A DNA stretch of 64,000 nucleotides from Verpa conica. Taxonomy: Eukaryota; Ascomycota; Pezizomycetes; Pezizales; Morchellaceae. A program made the translations under genes and the position numbers. Shown here in pieces: positions 35,501 through 46,448 of the stretch. A model generated the notes under the pieces. That model saw nothing but the letters and a program-made list of their open reading frames with translations, had not been told where the DNA came from and did not search any database. Location: positions 1,550,001 to 1,614,000 of the forward strand of contig JAUFSD010000003.1 in assembly GCA_033030425.1 (NCBI GenBank), written 5' to 3'. Each line of letters begins with the position of its first letter. Position 1 is the first letter of the stretch.

Positions 35501-36665
35501 TAGTCTCAAACTCTTGAATGTTTTTACGGTTCGGGCCCTGGATAAAGGGATATAATTCCCCAGGAACATCAGAGATACGAGTTGTAGTAGTAATAGTCTA
35601 AATTTAATTAGCTTTATGGAAAGCAGAACCAATGCGGAGAGCCTAGTCCTAGACTTACCCTCTCTCCTACAATCTCTCTAATCCTCGCAATTGCAGACGT
35701 AACGCCAAATTCGTCGCCCTCGATAACAACATCGATTAAGATCTCATCGTCATAATCCCCGACAGGGGTTTCGGAAGTACTCTGCTGGGGAACTCTGATC
35801 CTAGTCAAAGTTTCTCTCTCGAGCTCTTGAACCCTTGAGCCGGCCTTTCCGATAATATGAGGCCTCACAATAGCGGGAATCTGAATGGTTTTAGACGCCT
35901 AGATTTTGAGTTGAAAACTATCAGTACAGTTGTGGCAAAATAAATCTATTAGAATGGCTAAAATACCTTGAGTGACAACTCCCTATAGATCTCTCTCCGA
36001 GCCCTTTGCCTATCAACCTCGTTACCGGAAACAATGAAGACGGAAACCCCACTTGAAGTTTGAGCGGATTCAATCTTAGTGTTTGTTTTTTTCATAATCT
36101 CCTTGACAATCTCAATAGGCGCTTTCTTAAGCTCAGCGACAGGCCTCTTCTGCGCTGGGGTCAATTCGACAGTCTGCTGACCACTTGAACCGAGAAATGC
36201 AGGAGTTGAGGCCTTGGCGATGGTCTCGGAGGTATCATGGCTGTCATTGACAGGAGGAGTAGCCATCTTTGCACCCCAATTCATCGGGGCCACAACAGGG
36301 GCAACTTTAGCGGGCCCTCCAAGAGACGGGAAAGCTTCGACAGAAGAGAGATCAAGACCACGAGTGGTAGAGGCGGCTCCGACAGGTTTCTGTCTTCCGG
36401 CCTTCTTCTCAACTATGGGAGCGGTCTGTCCGGGAGCTTCGAGTACCTCGGGTTTAGTCTCAGTTCCGGGCTCCTGGGCAGCTAAGTGTTGTTGCATTAG
36501 CTTTTCGGCGGCAGAGAGCTCCTTGGGGGCTCCGGGGATGTCATTATTATCGTTGGTGGTTACCGGAGGAACATCTTGGGTGGGCTTTTCCGGAGCTGAT
36601 TCAAGAGCCGGGAAAGCGTTCTCCTCCAAAGAGGGGACTCCATTGGTGCCGTTGAGCTCAGCCAT
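32523..36665 (-). CDS. scp160: Vigilin-type multi-KH RNA-binding protein (Scp160 homologue)
   Basis: Five exons: 35967-36665, 35659-35898, 34597-35597, 33582-34546 and 32523-33529; 1303 residues, close to fungal Scp160. After an Ala/Pro-rich N-terminus (ENAFPALESAPEKP) the protein is a chain of KH domains. Canonical GxxG loops are seen in IIGKAGSRVQEL, LIGVRGANINKL, IIGQKGESVRRL, LIGQGGKTLREI, LIGREGSIRKEL and VVGPGGAQIEKI. Others are degenerate (QGPNRKNIQEF, HAKIQGERGTT), as is usual in vigilins. The C-terminus ends in a basic GDGRRRN tail. Scp160/vigilin binds mRNA and polysomes at the ER and affects translation and chromosome stability. All junctions keep phase: the GAG AAC junction at 34597/34546 restores the conserved KENHAKIQGERG, and the 33582/33529 junction restores GQGGKTLREI. 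Confidence 0.95.
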
Positions 36666-37919
36666 GATTTATAAAGTGCCTTTCGGTGTACTGGTGCGTC
36701 AGGGAAGCGGGTTGAATTCTCCGCAGCTAATTATGAAGGTGAAAGCTGTTAGCTGGTAGAATAAAAAAATCAGAAATAAAAGCCCTATGTAAGTTCATAG
36801 CACACAGCAGTCCCCACACTAATAGGGTTTTGTGTGAATGGAGACGGCAACCGAGGGAAGGAAGCTTACTTGAAATGTGTCCTCGAGATTTCCGAGTTTA
36901 ATTGTCAAAAAATATATCAACAAAGCAACGAGGCTGTAACCTTAGGGGGATATAAATATTAAGGGCAGAGACGAGGGTAGGGGAGGGGACCAATCGACTG
37001 GGGAGGAAATAGTGGATGAATGAATTTGCTCGTTGGCTTACTGCCAAGAATCCGGCACTAAAGAAGAGGCCACGAATTAGTTTGTCGTTCCAGCCCCAGA
37101 ACTATCCTAGTCAATGGCGTATTATATCCACCAGAGTTCAACAGATTTCACGGATCACAGAAACGATATATAAAGAAGCTTCGCCTCTAAGACCTGCATT
37201 ATTGCCGCAAAATGGCGGTCTGCATGATCATTAGATTCCACACCCCGCACGTTTCGCATTGCGAGGTGTCAACTCATCGTTCTAAGAGTGTGCCCCTTGA
37301 TAAGAAAAAAACACCAGCACTTGGGAAAGAATAATAGAAGTTCAAAATAAACTCAGATGCTTATATGGGTGCTGGTAAACAGCATCACTGCCTTTTAGTC
37401 AGTTATCCACTACCAAATATTTGCTTGACTCTGATCATGACCAGAGCTCGGGGCTCCCGGAAAATTAGACCAAGTCCGGAAGTGGCCCTACTCCTCATGT
37501 TGGTCTATCACAAACGTAATAGGAAAAAAGAAAAGAAAAAAAACGAACTCCAAATCACAGACCATCTTACATATGCTACAAAGGCTTTTTATAATACTTG
37601 TAAACGCACAGCACGCACATCCAAACTTGATGATTTTACAAATGCAAGACCAACCCCCCCCCCCTCCGCCCGCCGCCATCCCTATTCCAATCCCATCTCC
37701 CTGTACCCCTTCACGTGTCGTTCCAAAACTATAGTAATTTAAAATGATAATCAAGAGCAAGAACATAAGAAGACGAAAGGCGGTAAAGAGCGTAGGTGGG
37801 GGGTATATGTATAGGGATTGATATGTAAATTGAATGACTAAGAAGTGCAGTAGAATATTAAGCTGTGCTTCATAGTGATCACCGTTAACTTTCTTAATGA
37901 TTTTAAAAGCATGTTTGCC
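36666..37919. other. Intergenic region upstream of scp160
   Basis: A 1.25-kb gap that should hold the scp160 promoter and the dbf4 3' region. No gene recognised. A run of nine C with further C-rich sequence lies near 37656-37674, and an A/G-rich tract at 37520-37545. The frame 37016-37234 (+) starts with ATG but resembles nothing known. Confidence 0.5.
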
Positions 37920-40115
37920 TCAAGTTCTTGGTGGTCTACTAAGCTGAGCTAGGAGATCATCCAGTTCTGCCCAATTTTTATTATCAGCAGCAAATCTTCG
38001 GTGGCGTCGCGAATATGTGTGCTATGAGAATTGTATATTAGTATGACATAAATAGGAATTGTATTACCAAACTTACATCATCAAAGTCCTCAAACTTTTC
38101 CCTACAATTCTCGCAGTAGCCAGGACGAGTCTCCTTTTTTATAGTGTCTTTCATCTTTGGCTTTGCTCTCCTTTCTTCGGCTTCTTGGTCTTCTAGAACC
38201 ACCACTGAGCATTCCTCAGCACCCAGCTTCCTTTTACGATCATTCACAGCTTTCACCTCACGATCCTTTCCACCGGCAATACTAGCTAAGTCCATCATCC
38301 GCTGCGAATTTGGAATGCCCTTTCCATTTGCATTTCCAATAAGAACGTTCCCAGCTACCTTACGCTTCAACTCATATAGCTCTTTGCTAGTTCCCGCACG
38401 TTGGCCTGGCTGATCATTAAGAGATGAAATCATCTGCGAACGGATGGCGGAAGTGATGTTGGAAGGTTGTACACCAGATGCGACAGGCTCTGCACCGAAT
38501 TGTGTGGGTTCGCGTCCGTTTACAGAGTTGGTAGCTGTAAAGGCCATTTCATTGTTCGGGTGGCAGTTGCTCCGTTTTGTAGGCACAATAGATGGCACTT
38601 GAAATAGACCATCTTTACTAGCAGCTTTAACGATTACCTGGTTTGATTTGCTGTGATTGAGAAGATTTTCAGGGTTGAATTCGCCGAGTACGGAACGCTT
38701 GGCCTTAGCCTTAGATTGCTCTTCGGTAGGCTGCTGTGTCCTAGAGACTTTTACCTTAGGCACATTTGCAACTTCCTTCTCTTTAGCACGTTCCATTTTC
38801 CCCATCTGTCGCTCCCTTTCTTCTTCACGTTTTCGATGGACAGCCTCCTCGATGAATGGACAACGCCCTCCACTAACACTTCGAAACTGTGGCCAGGCAC
38901 CTTGTTCCCGACTTTTAACTTTTGAATATTCTCTGACCATGATTGGGCGGTTGACAGCAAGCATGTCATGGATATAGAGAAAGGGCCCTTTGAAATAAAC
39001 CAAATCTTTAGGCACAGCATTGGGATCACGATCCGTAGGACCATGTATTTTTTCGTTTCGAAGAACATGAGAGAGGTCGACATTGAGTGTGGTAGGCTGT
39101 GCTGTATGATTGTTTTCCCGGCTATAAGTTGTCTGGCTAGAGTGAGTGTCGAACATAGCGTGCATCATTCGCTGAAGCTTTTCTAAAGCCCATATCTTCA
39201 TCCCATACTCCCGAGCCTTCAGCAATATGTCGCTCGCTCCGCGCCCTGCCCTTCGAGATTCCGTATCACGTGGTGCCTCGTGAGTCCTAAAAGCCACAGC
39301 ATGGGTATTAGTATGCAATTCATTTTAAGGATCAACCCTCGGTTCATCATGGGTAACACACGGTCTAGATGTCGATGTAACCCTTCGAGACTGTCCCCTG
39401 AATTCACGTTCTAATAGTGATGGGTTAATAGTGGCTCTAGGGGCAGGTTGAGATGAAGTAGTGGCCTCAGGAGGGATTGGACGAGAAGTAACGACATGAG
39501 TGACTTCGTTTGAGAAGAACTTTTCCAACTTCTGAAGACGCGTAAGTTAGAAATCGAGGTAGAGAAAAAGAACCGCTTAAGATGAAACGTGAGGCTACAT
39601 ACCGCTCCAAGAGACTGGATTTGTTTCTGGAACTTAGCAGCAACATCATCTGGCAAACTTTCGAAATAGAAGACGTAAGAAGGGAACACCCGTCGATAGT
39701 GCCTCTGCCATGCGCGTACACTTTCGAGACTGTTCTGCTGTTCATTAGTAGCTTTTGCGACGGCTTTTCGCTGTATTTGCTGGCTATTGTTATTATTTGC
39801 TACGCCGTTATACGCTGGTGGACTTCCAGTAACTACTTTTGCGCGAGCGACCTGTCTCTTAGACGGGTTGTTGACCTTAGAGTCAACATTAGACTGACGA
39901 ACTGGTGTACGGACTGGCACTTCGACGATCTGCTTTTTTTGCGGGGGTTGTTGACCATATGATGTTTCTCGCTGTGCAATACTGAGAGAACGTTGGCGTT
40001 TTGCTGCGGCTGCTGTGATGCTTTGAAATGGTGAGTTTACCGCGTTCGGGAGATTTGAAAGAGGAGCTCGTCTGGACATTGCAGCCGGTGAGGGAGGGAT
40101 CGATACTTGTGCCAT
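37920..40115 (-). CDS. dbf4: Dbf4/Dfp1-type regulatory subunit of Cdc7 kinase
   Basis: Four exons: 39603-40115, 39337-39531, 38077-39276 and 37920-38021; 669 residues. The N-terminus is basic and disordered. A BRCT-like motif N spans about residues 140-190 (VFYFESLPDDVAAKFQ .. FFSNEVTHVVTSRPIP). Motif M follows in the middle (FKGPFLYIHDMLAVNRPIMVRE, then WPQFRSVSGGRCPF). Near the end is the DBF-type zinc finger: GYCENCREKFEDFDDHTYSRRHRRFA, with Cys, Cys, His and His ligands formed across the last intron. The protein activates Cdc7 at replication origins in S phase. One junction is doubtful: after CCGAGG the frame only continues if the acceptor is CACGAG at 39277-39278 rather than the better TTTTAG ten bases upstream; another small exon or a sequence error could also explain it. 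Confidence 0.92.
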
Positions 40116-42086
40116 AGCAAAAAGAGGCAAAGGCAGAAAGTATTTAAAAAGTCGAATTTACGGGATGTGTTGAAACCCGACACTGTACTTTTGTTGATTG
40201 TTCGTGGTTTTGTTTTTTTTGTTTTTTTTCCCTTTCTTTCTTTCTTTCCCTGGTCTATGGTCGGGTATATAGTAAGTAGGTGGTGGGATGCACTTGAAAG
40301 TTGAAAGGCAACGCAAGACGCAGGACACAGGACACCACACGACTAGATCAGGGGCAGTGTCTGTTTAGGCCTGATCCAGTCTGCGAGTCTGCGGTGTGCC
40401 AACAAAATGGGAGCGTTTACTGAGTGGAGGGAAGACGCGAGTGGGCAGAAGGGGTAAGGAGTTTGAGGGTGGAGGAGGGGAAAATGTCGACAAGCGATTT
40501 CGAGAGAAGAGGAAGGCTTGGTTGGGTATGGTACGTATGAGCCCATAAACAACAGTACACGAGTGCGCTATGTAAAATGCATACAAGCCCATGTATCTAG
40601 GTGTTAACAACGCGTTGGTTGGCGGGGTGAATGGTTGGTGTTTTGCCATGCCTACAAAGCGGTGTTTGTTTAGGCAACACGTTCTTCTGTTTGGGATCAA
40701 ATATCATCAAAACCCTTCCTTGGAATTGATCTTGTCCAGCCTTCATGTCACCCGTAGAGACGGTTAATCTCGTTTCTCTTCTCGAATATGGCGATATTGC
40801 TACCTGAACGGGCCTCAGATTTCAGCTGGAATACAAAATCGAAAAAAGAAACTTTGACATTGACGCCTGCTCACGTGATCTTCAATAAGTAAAACATGCC
40901 TGCCCTAGCGCCACCAGCATCTTCTTTCTCGCGTCAACTTCACACAAAGCCCCGCTTTTGCAAATAAACTCATGATTCATTTCATCACTAAACGCATCGT
41001 TTCGAGTTTCGAGGTCACCTCTTCTTGGGTATTCTGTCCAGCCAGGCTGTAATCGTGATAGGCAATAAGTACCCGGAAACTCAGGTGAGTATTCTCACCA
41101 ATAGACGGTATACTTTTCACAGAAAGGCCTCGTATCCAATGGATATTCCTACCAGAGACCTACATTTCCAAGTACTTACTGCCTGCCGCGAGCAGTGCCC
41201 ATCCTATACCCGAAAGAACAGTACCGGGGATTGAGGGTAAGTACAGCGAACTCTCTCTCGTTAAGCAGTTCTTGGATGTAAGCTTGTGGTCGGTCTGATG
41301 AGGCCGCACTGGTATGAGTTATGGGCCCTCAGGCCAGGAAACATCACCTCAGAGACCATAATTTGACTCTTATTTACAGTGGTAAACATAAATCATCAGG
41401 AACAGGTCTAAAATACTAGGTTAATACAGGGCATAATCTCATGGCTATTTTCCGCCCCTTTAGAGTATATTTCCGATTTCTAGAAGAGATATGAAAAAGT
41501 TCCCCAGACCCTTTCCCCCATACAGATGGTGGGTATCACAGTAAAAGCATTGGCTCCTACATGTGGCGCAAGCAAACCCCGAGAAACGCGAGACACGAGA
41601 ATCAGTGTTCCTACTTGTTCTTTAGATTTTTGACAAAGATTTTGGTACTACGGGTGCTAGGAAGTCTGATGACAAGCGGTGTAGAAAATGTGGCTAGTGC
41701 CTGCATTTCACGCCCAGTCCCAGCGCCACTTCCGATAGCAGTAGCAACCTATCGTAGGAATAAACGAAGTTAGAATCAAGGTTTATGTAGAAGATTCTAA
41801 TCTCTAATCACTCATGGTGAGGCTCACAAGATGGACCCCATGAGACATTTAGGTCTGTCTTAATGATCTCCAGATCTCCCGAGAGAATGGCTCATGGCGA
41901 ATTACAAATTGCTACCGGGATATGATGACCTCATACGCCAAGCCTGTCACCCCGCCACAACTCAACTCAATTAATAAGGCTGCTGTAGTCTGCAGTATTC
42001 CAAAACCCTCTATTTTACCCTCGCCTCTAATTAATATTAATATAGAGTACAAATTCCAAATAAAACCCGGTATTTTTCTTCTTTCC
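40116..42086. other. Intergenic region between dbf4 and msrB
   Basis: A 2-kb gap between divergent genes. It holds a MITE copy (41049-41195) and otherwise no gene that I can support. T-rich and C-rich blocks at 40205-40260 fit the dbf4 leader. The sequence 41200-41900 has several short frames without similarity. An ATG at 41922 is in frame with msrB and could extend it. Confidence 0.5.
41049..41195 (-). mobile_element. MITE copy, three-copy family (copy at 41 kb)
   Basis: This copy runs opposite to the two others (50.75 and 59.45 kb). The ends carry GGCAATAAGTACCCGGAAAC on the left and, mirrored, CATTTCCAAGTACTTACTGC with CCGCGAG on the right. The inner GGTGAGTATTCTCACC and AATAGAC also match the other copies in reverse order. 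About 147 bp, no ORF. The ends have lost some identity, so it is an older copy. Confidence 0.7.
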
Positions 42087-42807
42087 ATGCACTTCCCGTT
42101 TCCAAGGCCCCCTGCTGCCTCACGCGTATTTGTTTCCTCAGCTCGTACGGCAACAGTTACCAGACGACCTTTGATCTCGCCTGCTATAAAGTTCGTCCCA
42201 TCCGCTCCTCTCCCATTCATCGGGTCATTCTTCAGCACCTCCAATAGCAACAACATGTCCTACCCAGTTCAAAAAACGGATTCGGAATGGCAGGCAATCT
42301 TGTCTCCAGGTATGCATCACCATAATCTATGCCTGAATCTTCCTTCTTTATGGGATCGAGCAAACTAACGGAATTTCGATATATAGAGCAATTTCGTATT
42401 CTCCGTGAGAAAGGCACCGAGCGTCCAGGTACTGGTGAATACGACAAACATACCGCACCTGGTATCTACAGTTGTGCAGGGTGCGATGCCCCACTATATA
42501 AATCAACCACGAAATTCAATTCCGGCTGCGGCTGGCCAGCTTTCTTTGAGGGGGTCCCCGGTGCCATCGAAAGACATGAGGATAGAGCTTTTGGTATGAC
42601 AAGGGTCGAAATCGTCTGCAAGAACTGTGGTGGTCATCTAGGGTAGATTTCAATTCAAAATATTACTCTGGTTGAGCTGGGCTAACGAATCCGTGTAATA
42701 GCCATGTCTTCAAAGGAGAGGGATATCAGACACCAACTGACGAAAGACATTGTGTAAATAGTGTCAGTTTGAGATTTAAGGACGGGCCTACGGAAAGCAA
42801 GGCGTGA
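42087..42807 (+). CDS. msrB: Methionine-R-sulfoxide reductase B
   Basis: Three exons: 42087-42309, 42387-42642 and 42702-42807. The catalytic domain (138 residues from MSYPVQKTDSEWQAIL, ATG at 42255) has both zinc-binding CxxC pairs (CAGCD, CKNCG), the GCGWPAFFEG motif and the C-terminal active-site Cys in RHCVNSVSLRF. It reduces free and protein-bound methionine-R-sulfoxide with thioredoxin. Ahead of it, an in-frame extension from the ATG at 42087 (MHFPFPRPPAASRVFV.., ARTATVTRRPLI) is rich in Arg, Ser and Ala and poor in acids, as in mitochondrial presequences. I chose that start (194 residues). Use of the internal ATG would give a cytosolic form. The last exon is fixed by the GGC CAT codons of GHVFKGEGY. 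Confidence 0.94.
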
Positions 42808-43280
42808 CGGAGGCCTTGCATGTTTTATTTCTCGGAGGTTTACTGGTGTTTTCTTTTTTCTTCTATTTACATCATGCACACAAGTGATAGGCTATGAGGG
42901 TGATTTTAGACGTTGGTGGTAATATATGGGTAGATACCTTCATAGTGCTATAGTCTTCAACTAATGTACGGTATCATTTTGAAGTTACACTGAGCAGGAT
43001 GGGTATCCCTCCGGTTCGCTGAATGGCATGAAATCACATTATACGAGTGCATTTCTAAATAACTGAGGGAGTCACCTTTATTAGTGAATCATACGCGGTA
43101 AACAGGTGCCAATTTCCGTATAAGATAATAAGTTCGTATTGTTCTATAAAACTGTATATAACAAACGAAGCCTCCACCCCCAAAAAAATAGGAGAGTGCA
43201 GGGGGTCACTAGTACCCACCTGTCTCCTTTATAAATATGACCGACCTCCCAATACAGTCTACTCGCTAAAATTACATCGC
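42808..43280. other. Convergent intergenic region
   Basis: A 473-bp gap between the 3' ends of msrB (+) and the MFS gene (-). It must hold both 3' untranslated regions. No gene or clear repeat is visible. Confidence 0.6.
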
Positions 43281-45110
43281 TCACTTACGATCTAGAGTAT
43301 TATGCAGTTTATGCTCCCTCATAAAAGTACTGGCTACCATTGCCAGTACACCCATCCCTAGACTCGCATAAAAAACCGCATGAAGCGCATCCATATAGGC
43401 ATCTTTTACCTGAACAGTGTACTCAGGCGGGATACTATCAATTGCATCAAACCTTTCCCTCACTTGACCGATAATACGCCTTGCATTTTCCCCATTACCC
43501 AGATACTCTACTAACTTCCTCTTAAGTACATTCTGAAATATCGCACTCCCAACCGTAGCTCCAATCGTGCTACCAGTTGAACGGAATGCATAGCTGGCTG
43601 ATGTAATAACCGCCTGCTCACTCCTCCCAACAGCTGCAATCAGTGCAAGGAGGGTAACTGTGAGTACACCACCATATCCGCAGCCAAATACAAAGAAGTT
43701 GAAGAACTGTGGGAATAATGGTGTGGTAAGTGTAAAAGCGCAGATTGATGCCACTCCTGTGTTATAAACCAACATAGTGAGGAGACCGAGGATATAGTAT
43801 TGACCAGACTTGTTCATTGTGATACCAGATGCAAGGGAGCCGACGGAAATACCAGCTGCGAAAGGGGTTAGACGGAGGCCAGCATCGGTGGAGGATTGCC
43901 CGCGGACCATGAAGTAGATTGGACAGTAGAAATACTAGTATAGGAATCTTAGCGATTAATGCAACGAGAATAGCATTGAAAGGTTCATTTACAAGAGAGA
44001 AAACACTCATAACCATAAACCAGTTTGTCAAACAAGCCGCCAATACCGTGCGATCAGTCAAAAGACCCACTGGGATGACAGGCTCCCGGGCCACGTTTTT
44101 CTCGATATAACCGAATGCAAATAGGAATACCCCACTAAGAGGGAGACATGTTAATATGAGTGGATGAGTCCAAGGGAGCATATTCCCGCCAGTATTGAGC
44201 GCAATTAATAGCAGCACTAGGGATATGACTAAGGTGAATGCTCCTGCATAATCAATTCGTCTGTGACGAGCTACAGAAGTCTTTTTTACGGGTATTTTGA
44301 CGAAAGCAGCGACCATAGCTGTAGATACGATAATAAATGGTACCTACATACCCGACTTTGTTAGTGTTGTAGAGTTTCTTGCCCTCAATCACAGTACTTA
44401 CCTGTATCAAGAATGCCCACCTCCATCCAATACGATCGTGAATAAAACCCCCAAAGACCCCTCCTAGTGCCGCTCCCGCACCGTAAGAAATATTCCCCCC
44501 CCCCTGAACAATCCCCCTCTTCCTCAGTGGCACCAGATCTGTAGCAACAATCGAGGAAATTGTCGTCATCCCACCACCTCCAGCACCGGCAATAACTCTT
44601 CCGGCAATCATAGTATACTCGTTCTTCGCTAGCCCACACATCAACGTACCAGCCCCGAAAAGCACATGGCAAATGATGAGTCCAGAACGACGGCCATAGA
44701 TATCCGTAAGCCTACCAAACAGTGGCTGGAGAGCGGCATTGGCGATGAGGTATGCACTTGCAACCCAGGATATTGAAGCGAAGGATGAGAAGGAGCTTGA
44801 GATTGGGGCGAGGAGGGTTGAGATAACAGTAGTGTCAATTGCTGCAAGGAATACGCCGACCTATAAAGGTTGAACCGTTAGTGTCTACTCAGGAAGGTAT
44901 TGTGAGGCTGCTTACCCATACTGCTAACATCACAACCGTCAATTTTGCCAGTGTCAATTCCTTTGGAAGGTCTACATCGTCTGGAATAACCGCCGCAACT
45001 ATTCCCACAATACTATCGTTATGGTCTGTGGCTATATAATTATTATTCTCTCCAAGTAGTGGCGACGTCTCGTCGTGCCGCGGGTCTGAATCTCTTGTAT
45101 CTCCAACCAT
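43281..45110 (-). CDS. MFS transporter, vacuolar basic amino acid (Vba/Fnx1) type
   Basis: Four exons: 44916-45110, 44402-44860, 43993-44343 and 43281-43934; 552 residues. After a hydrophilic N-terminus (ETSPLLGENN, a dileucine-like sorting motif) about 14 hydrophobic segments are visible, as in the DHA2 subfamily. Segment 1 carries AAIDTTVISTLLAPI, and the loop after segment 2 the MFS signature GRLTDIYGRRSG. Segment 5 has GAGAALGGVFGG. FMVRGQSSTDAGLRLTPF in the second half is typical of Vba/Fnx1 proteins, which move basic amino acids across the vacuolar membrane by proton antiport. Other DHA2 members are drug exporters, so the substrate is inferred. The third intron (43935-43992) is needed to restore FSLYFYCPIYFMVRG; reading straight through breaks the frame. 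Confidence 0.9.
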
Positions 45111-46448
45111 CTTGTTGAACGTTCTACCGCGGGCAGGTGACTATAGAGCCTGACAAGAGCCTGAAATTTTTTTAGGTAAGAAATTTGGTGAGTTGTCGGT
45201 GCTGAAGGACGCAGGGTAAGATTTGTGATTTTATCTCGTCTGGGATGAGCTTCCGAACGGCAGTTCTCCCGAATATGTTTGTGTCACCCGACGCTGGTCC
45301 CTGCGTCAATATGTGACCCCTTATCGTTTTTTATATAGACTCTGCTTTACTTAGGGAAAACCTAGACACGCGTTTTTCTGGTACTGGCTTTTGATTTGTC
45401 TTAACTAAGAAGACCGGCCAATTGGCTGTTACCCCTGTTTACCCCTAGGTACACTCAAGCACTGGAGACGACCCCCGCCATGGGCGCGGTCGTCCGGTCG
45501 TGATCATTTCCCATTGCCCCGGTGCCATTTGGGGGGTCGCATGCCCTGAACGAAGGGCCATAATCATGATCGATACCAAATTAACTGTCCCGCCAGAGGG
45601 CCTCAGAACTGGCCCTAATTGACTGGCCCTGGGCGGGGGGGGCCACGCCCGCCCCCTCCATCCGTGACTGCTGCGCGTCCCGGGCCCAGGTCCAGAACCA
45701 GAACCCAGTAGAGGAAACTTGAGAATTGGTTATACCCCGTACTCTAGGCATATCTTTATACTGTGCTAGGTTCTTTTAGATCATCGGGAGTATTGTTCTA
45801 GGTGCCAGTGCACGGTCCTGTACTGGGTTAGGGTTTATTCGATCGGAGGGCTGATCTATTGGCTGAGCCGGCTGGCCAACCAGAAACCCGCTAGGCCTTG
45901 CACCCCATAACCCTTTCACTTCGTTCAGGGCAACACGAGGGCCGTGCGCCTATTCGATTTACATGTTCTTTTTGCTTTCTCTTTCAAATAGGGAATTTGA
46001 ACACTAGGAACTTGTACCCCTGCTCTAGGCCTTTTTATTGGTAGATAGACAGGTAGCCTTGTTCGAAACTGATAAACTCAGTTCACCCGGTATCAAAGGG
46101 CCCCAGGTATCTTAGTCAATACTTGTAGTCCTTAGGGCAAGATTATCGAAGAAATCAAATATTTTCATAGAACCCTCGTCTCCCCTGTGGCATTTCTCTC
46201 AAAATCCAACTTATAAATTTTTTGCGGTGTGGAAGAAACATTACTTGACTGGCGAGAGCCCCCCCGATTTAAACACAGAAACCCTATATTTTGTTCGCTT
46301 AAAGTCACGAAATTGAAAAAGGTCATAGGAAAAATAAAAAAATAGCTAATCTCTTGTGCTCCCATGAATTAGGTCTCGTACTTTGGTTTAAACAACCTTC
46401 CTACGAGAATATCAGCACACAATCACTGAAAGTAGTGACACAATAGAC
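45111..46448. other. Intergenic region with a GC-rich block
   Basis: A 1.3-kb gap with no gene recognised. It begins with the MFS promoter. From about 45440 to 45720 the DNA is strikingly GC-rich (runs such as CGGGCCCAGG and nine G in a row), unlike the AT-rich sequence on either side. Inverted 14-bp arms TGCCCTGAACGAAG at 45542-45555 and 45919-45932 enclose much of it and point to a repeat element about 390 bp long. Confidence 0.55.
45542..45932. repeat. Candidate inverted-repeat element, GC-rich
   Basis: The arms are exact 14-bp reverse complements. The right-hand side, read on minus, continues through GGGT, TAGCGGG and TGGTTGG, which also occur in the same order near 9864-9917. The repeat is therefore dispersed. 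Boundaries, class and target duplication are not resolved. Confidence 0.4.

Noticed and set aside
36214..36759. 181-codon plus-strand ORF
   Set aside because: Antisense shadow of the Ala/Pro-rich first exon of scp160; no independent similarity.
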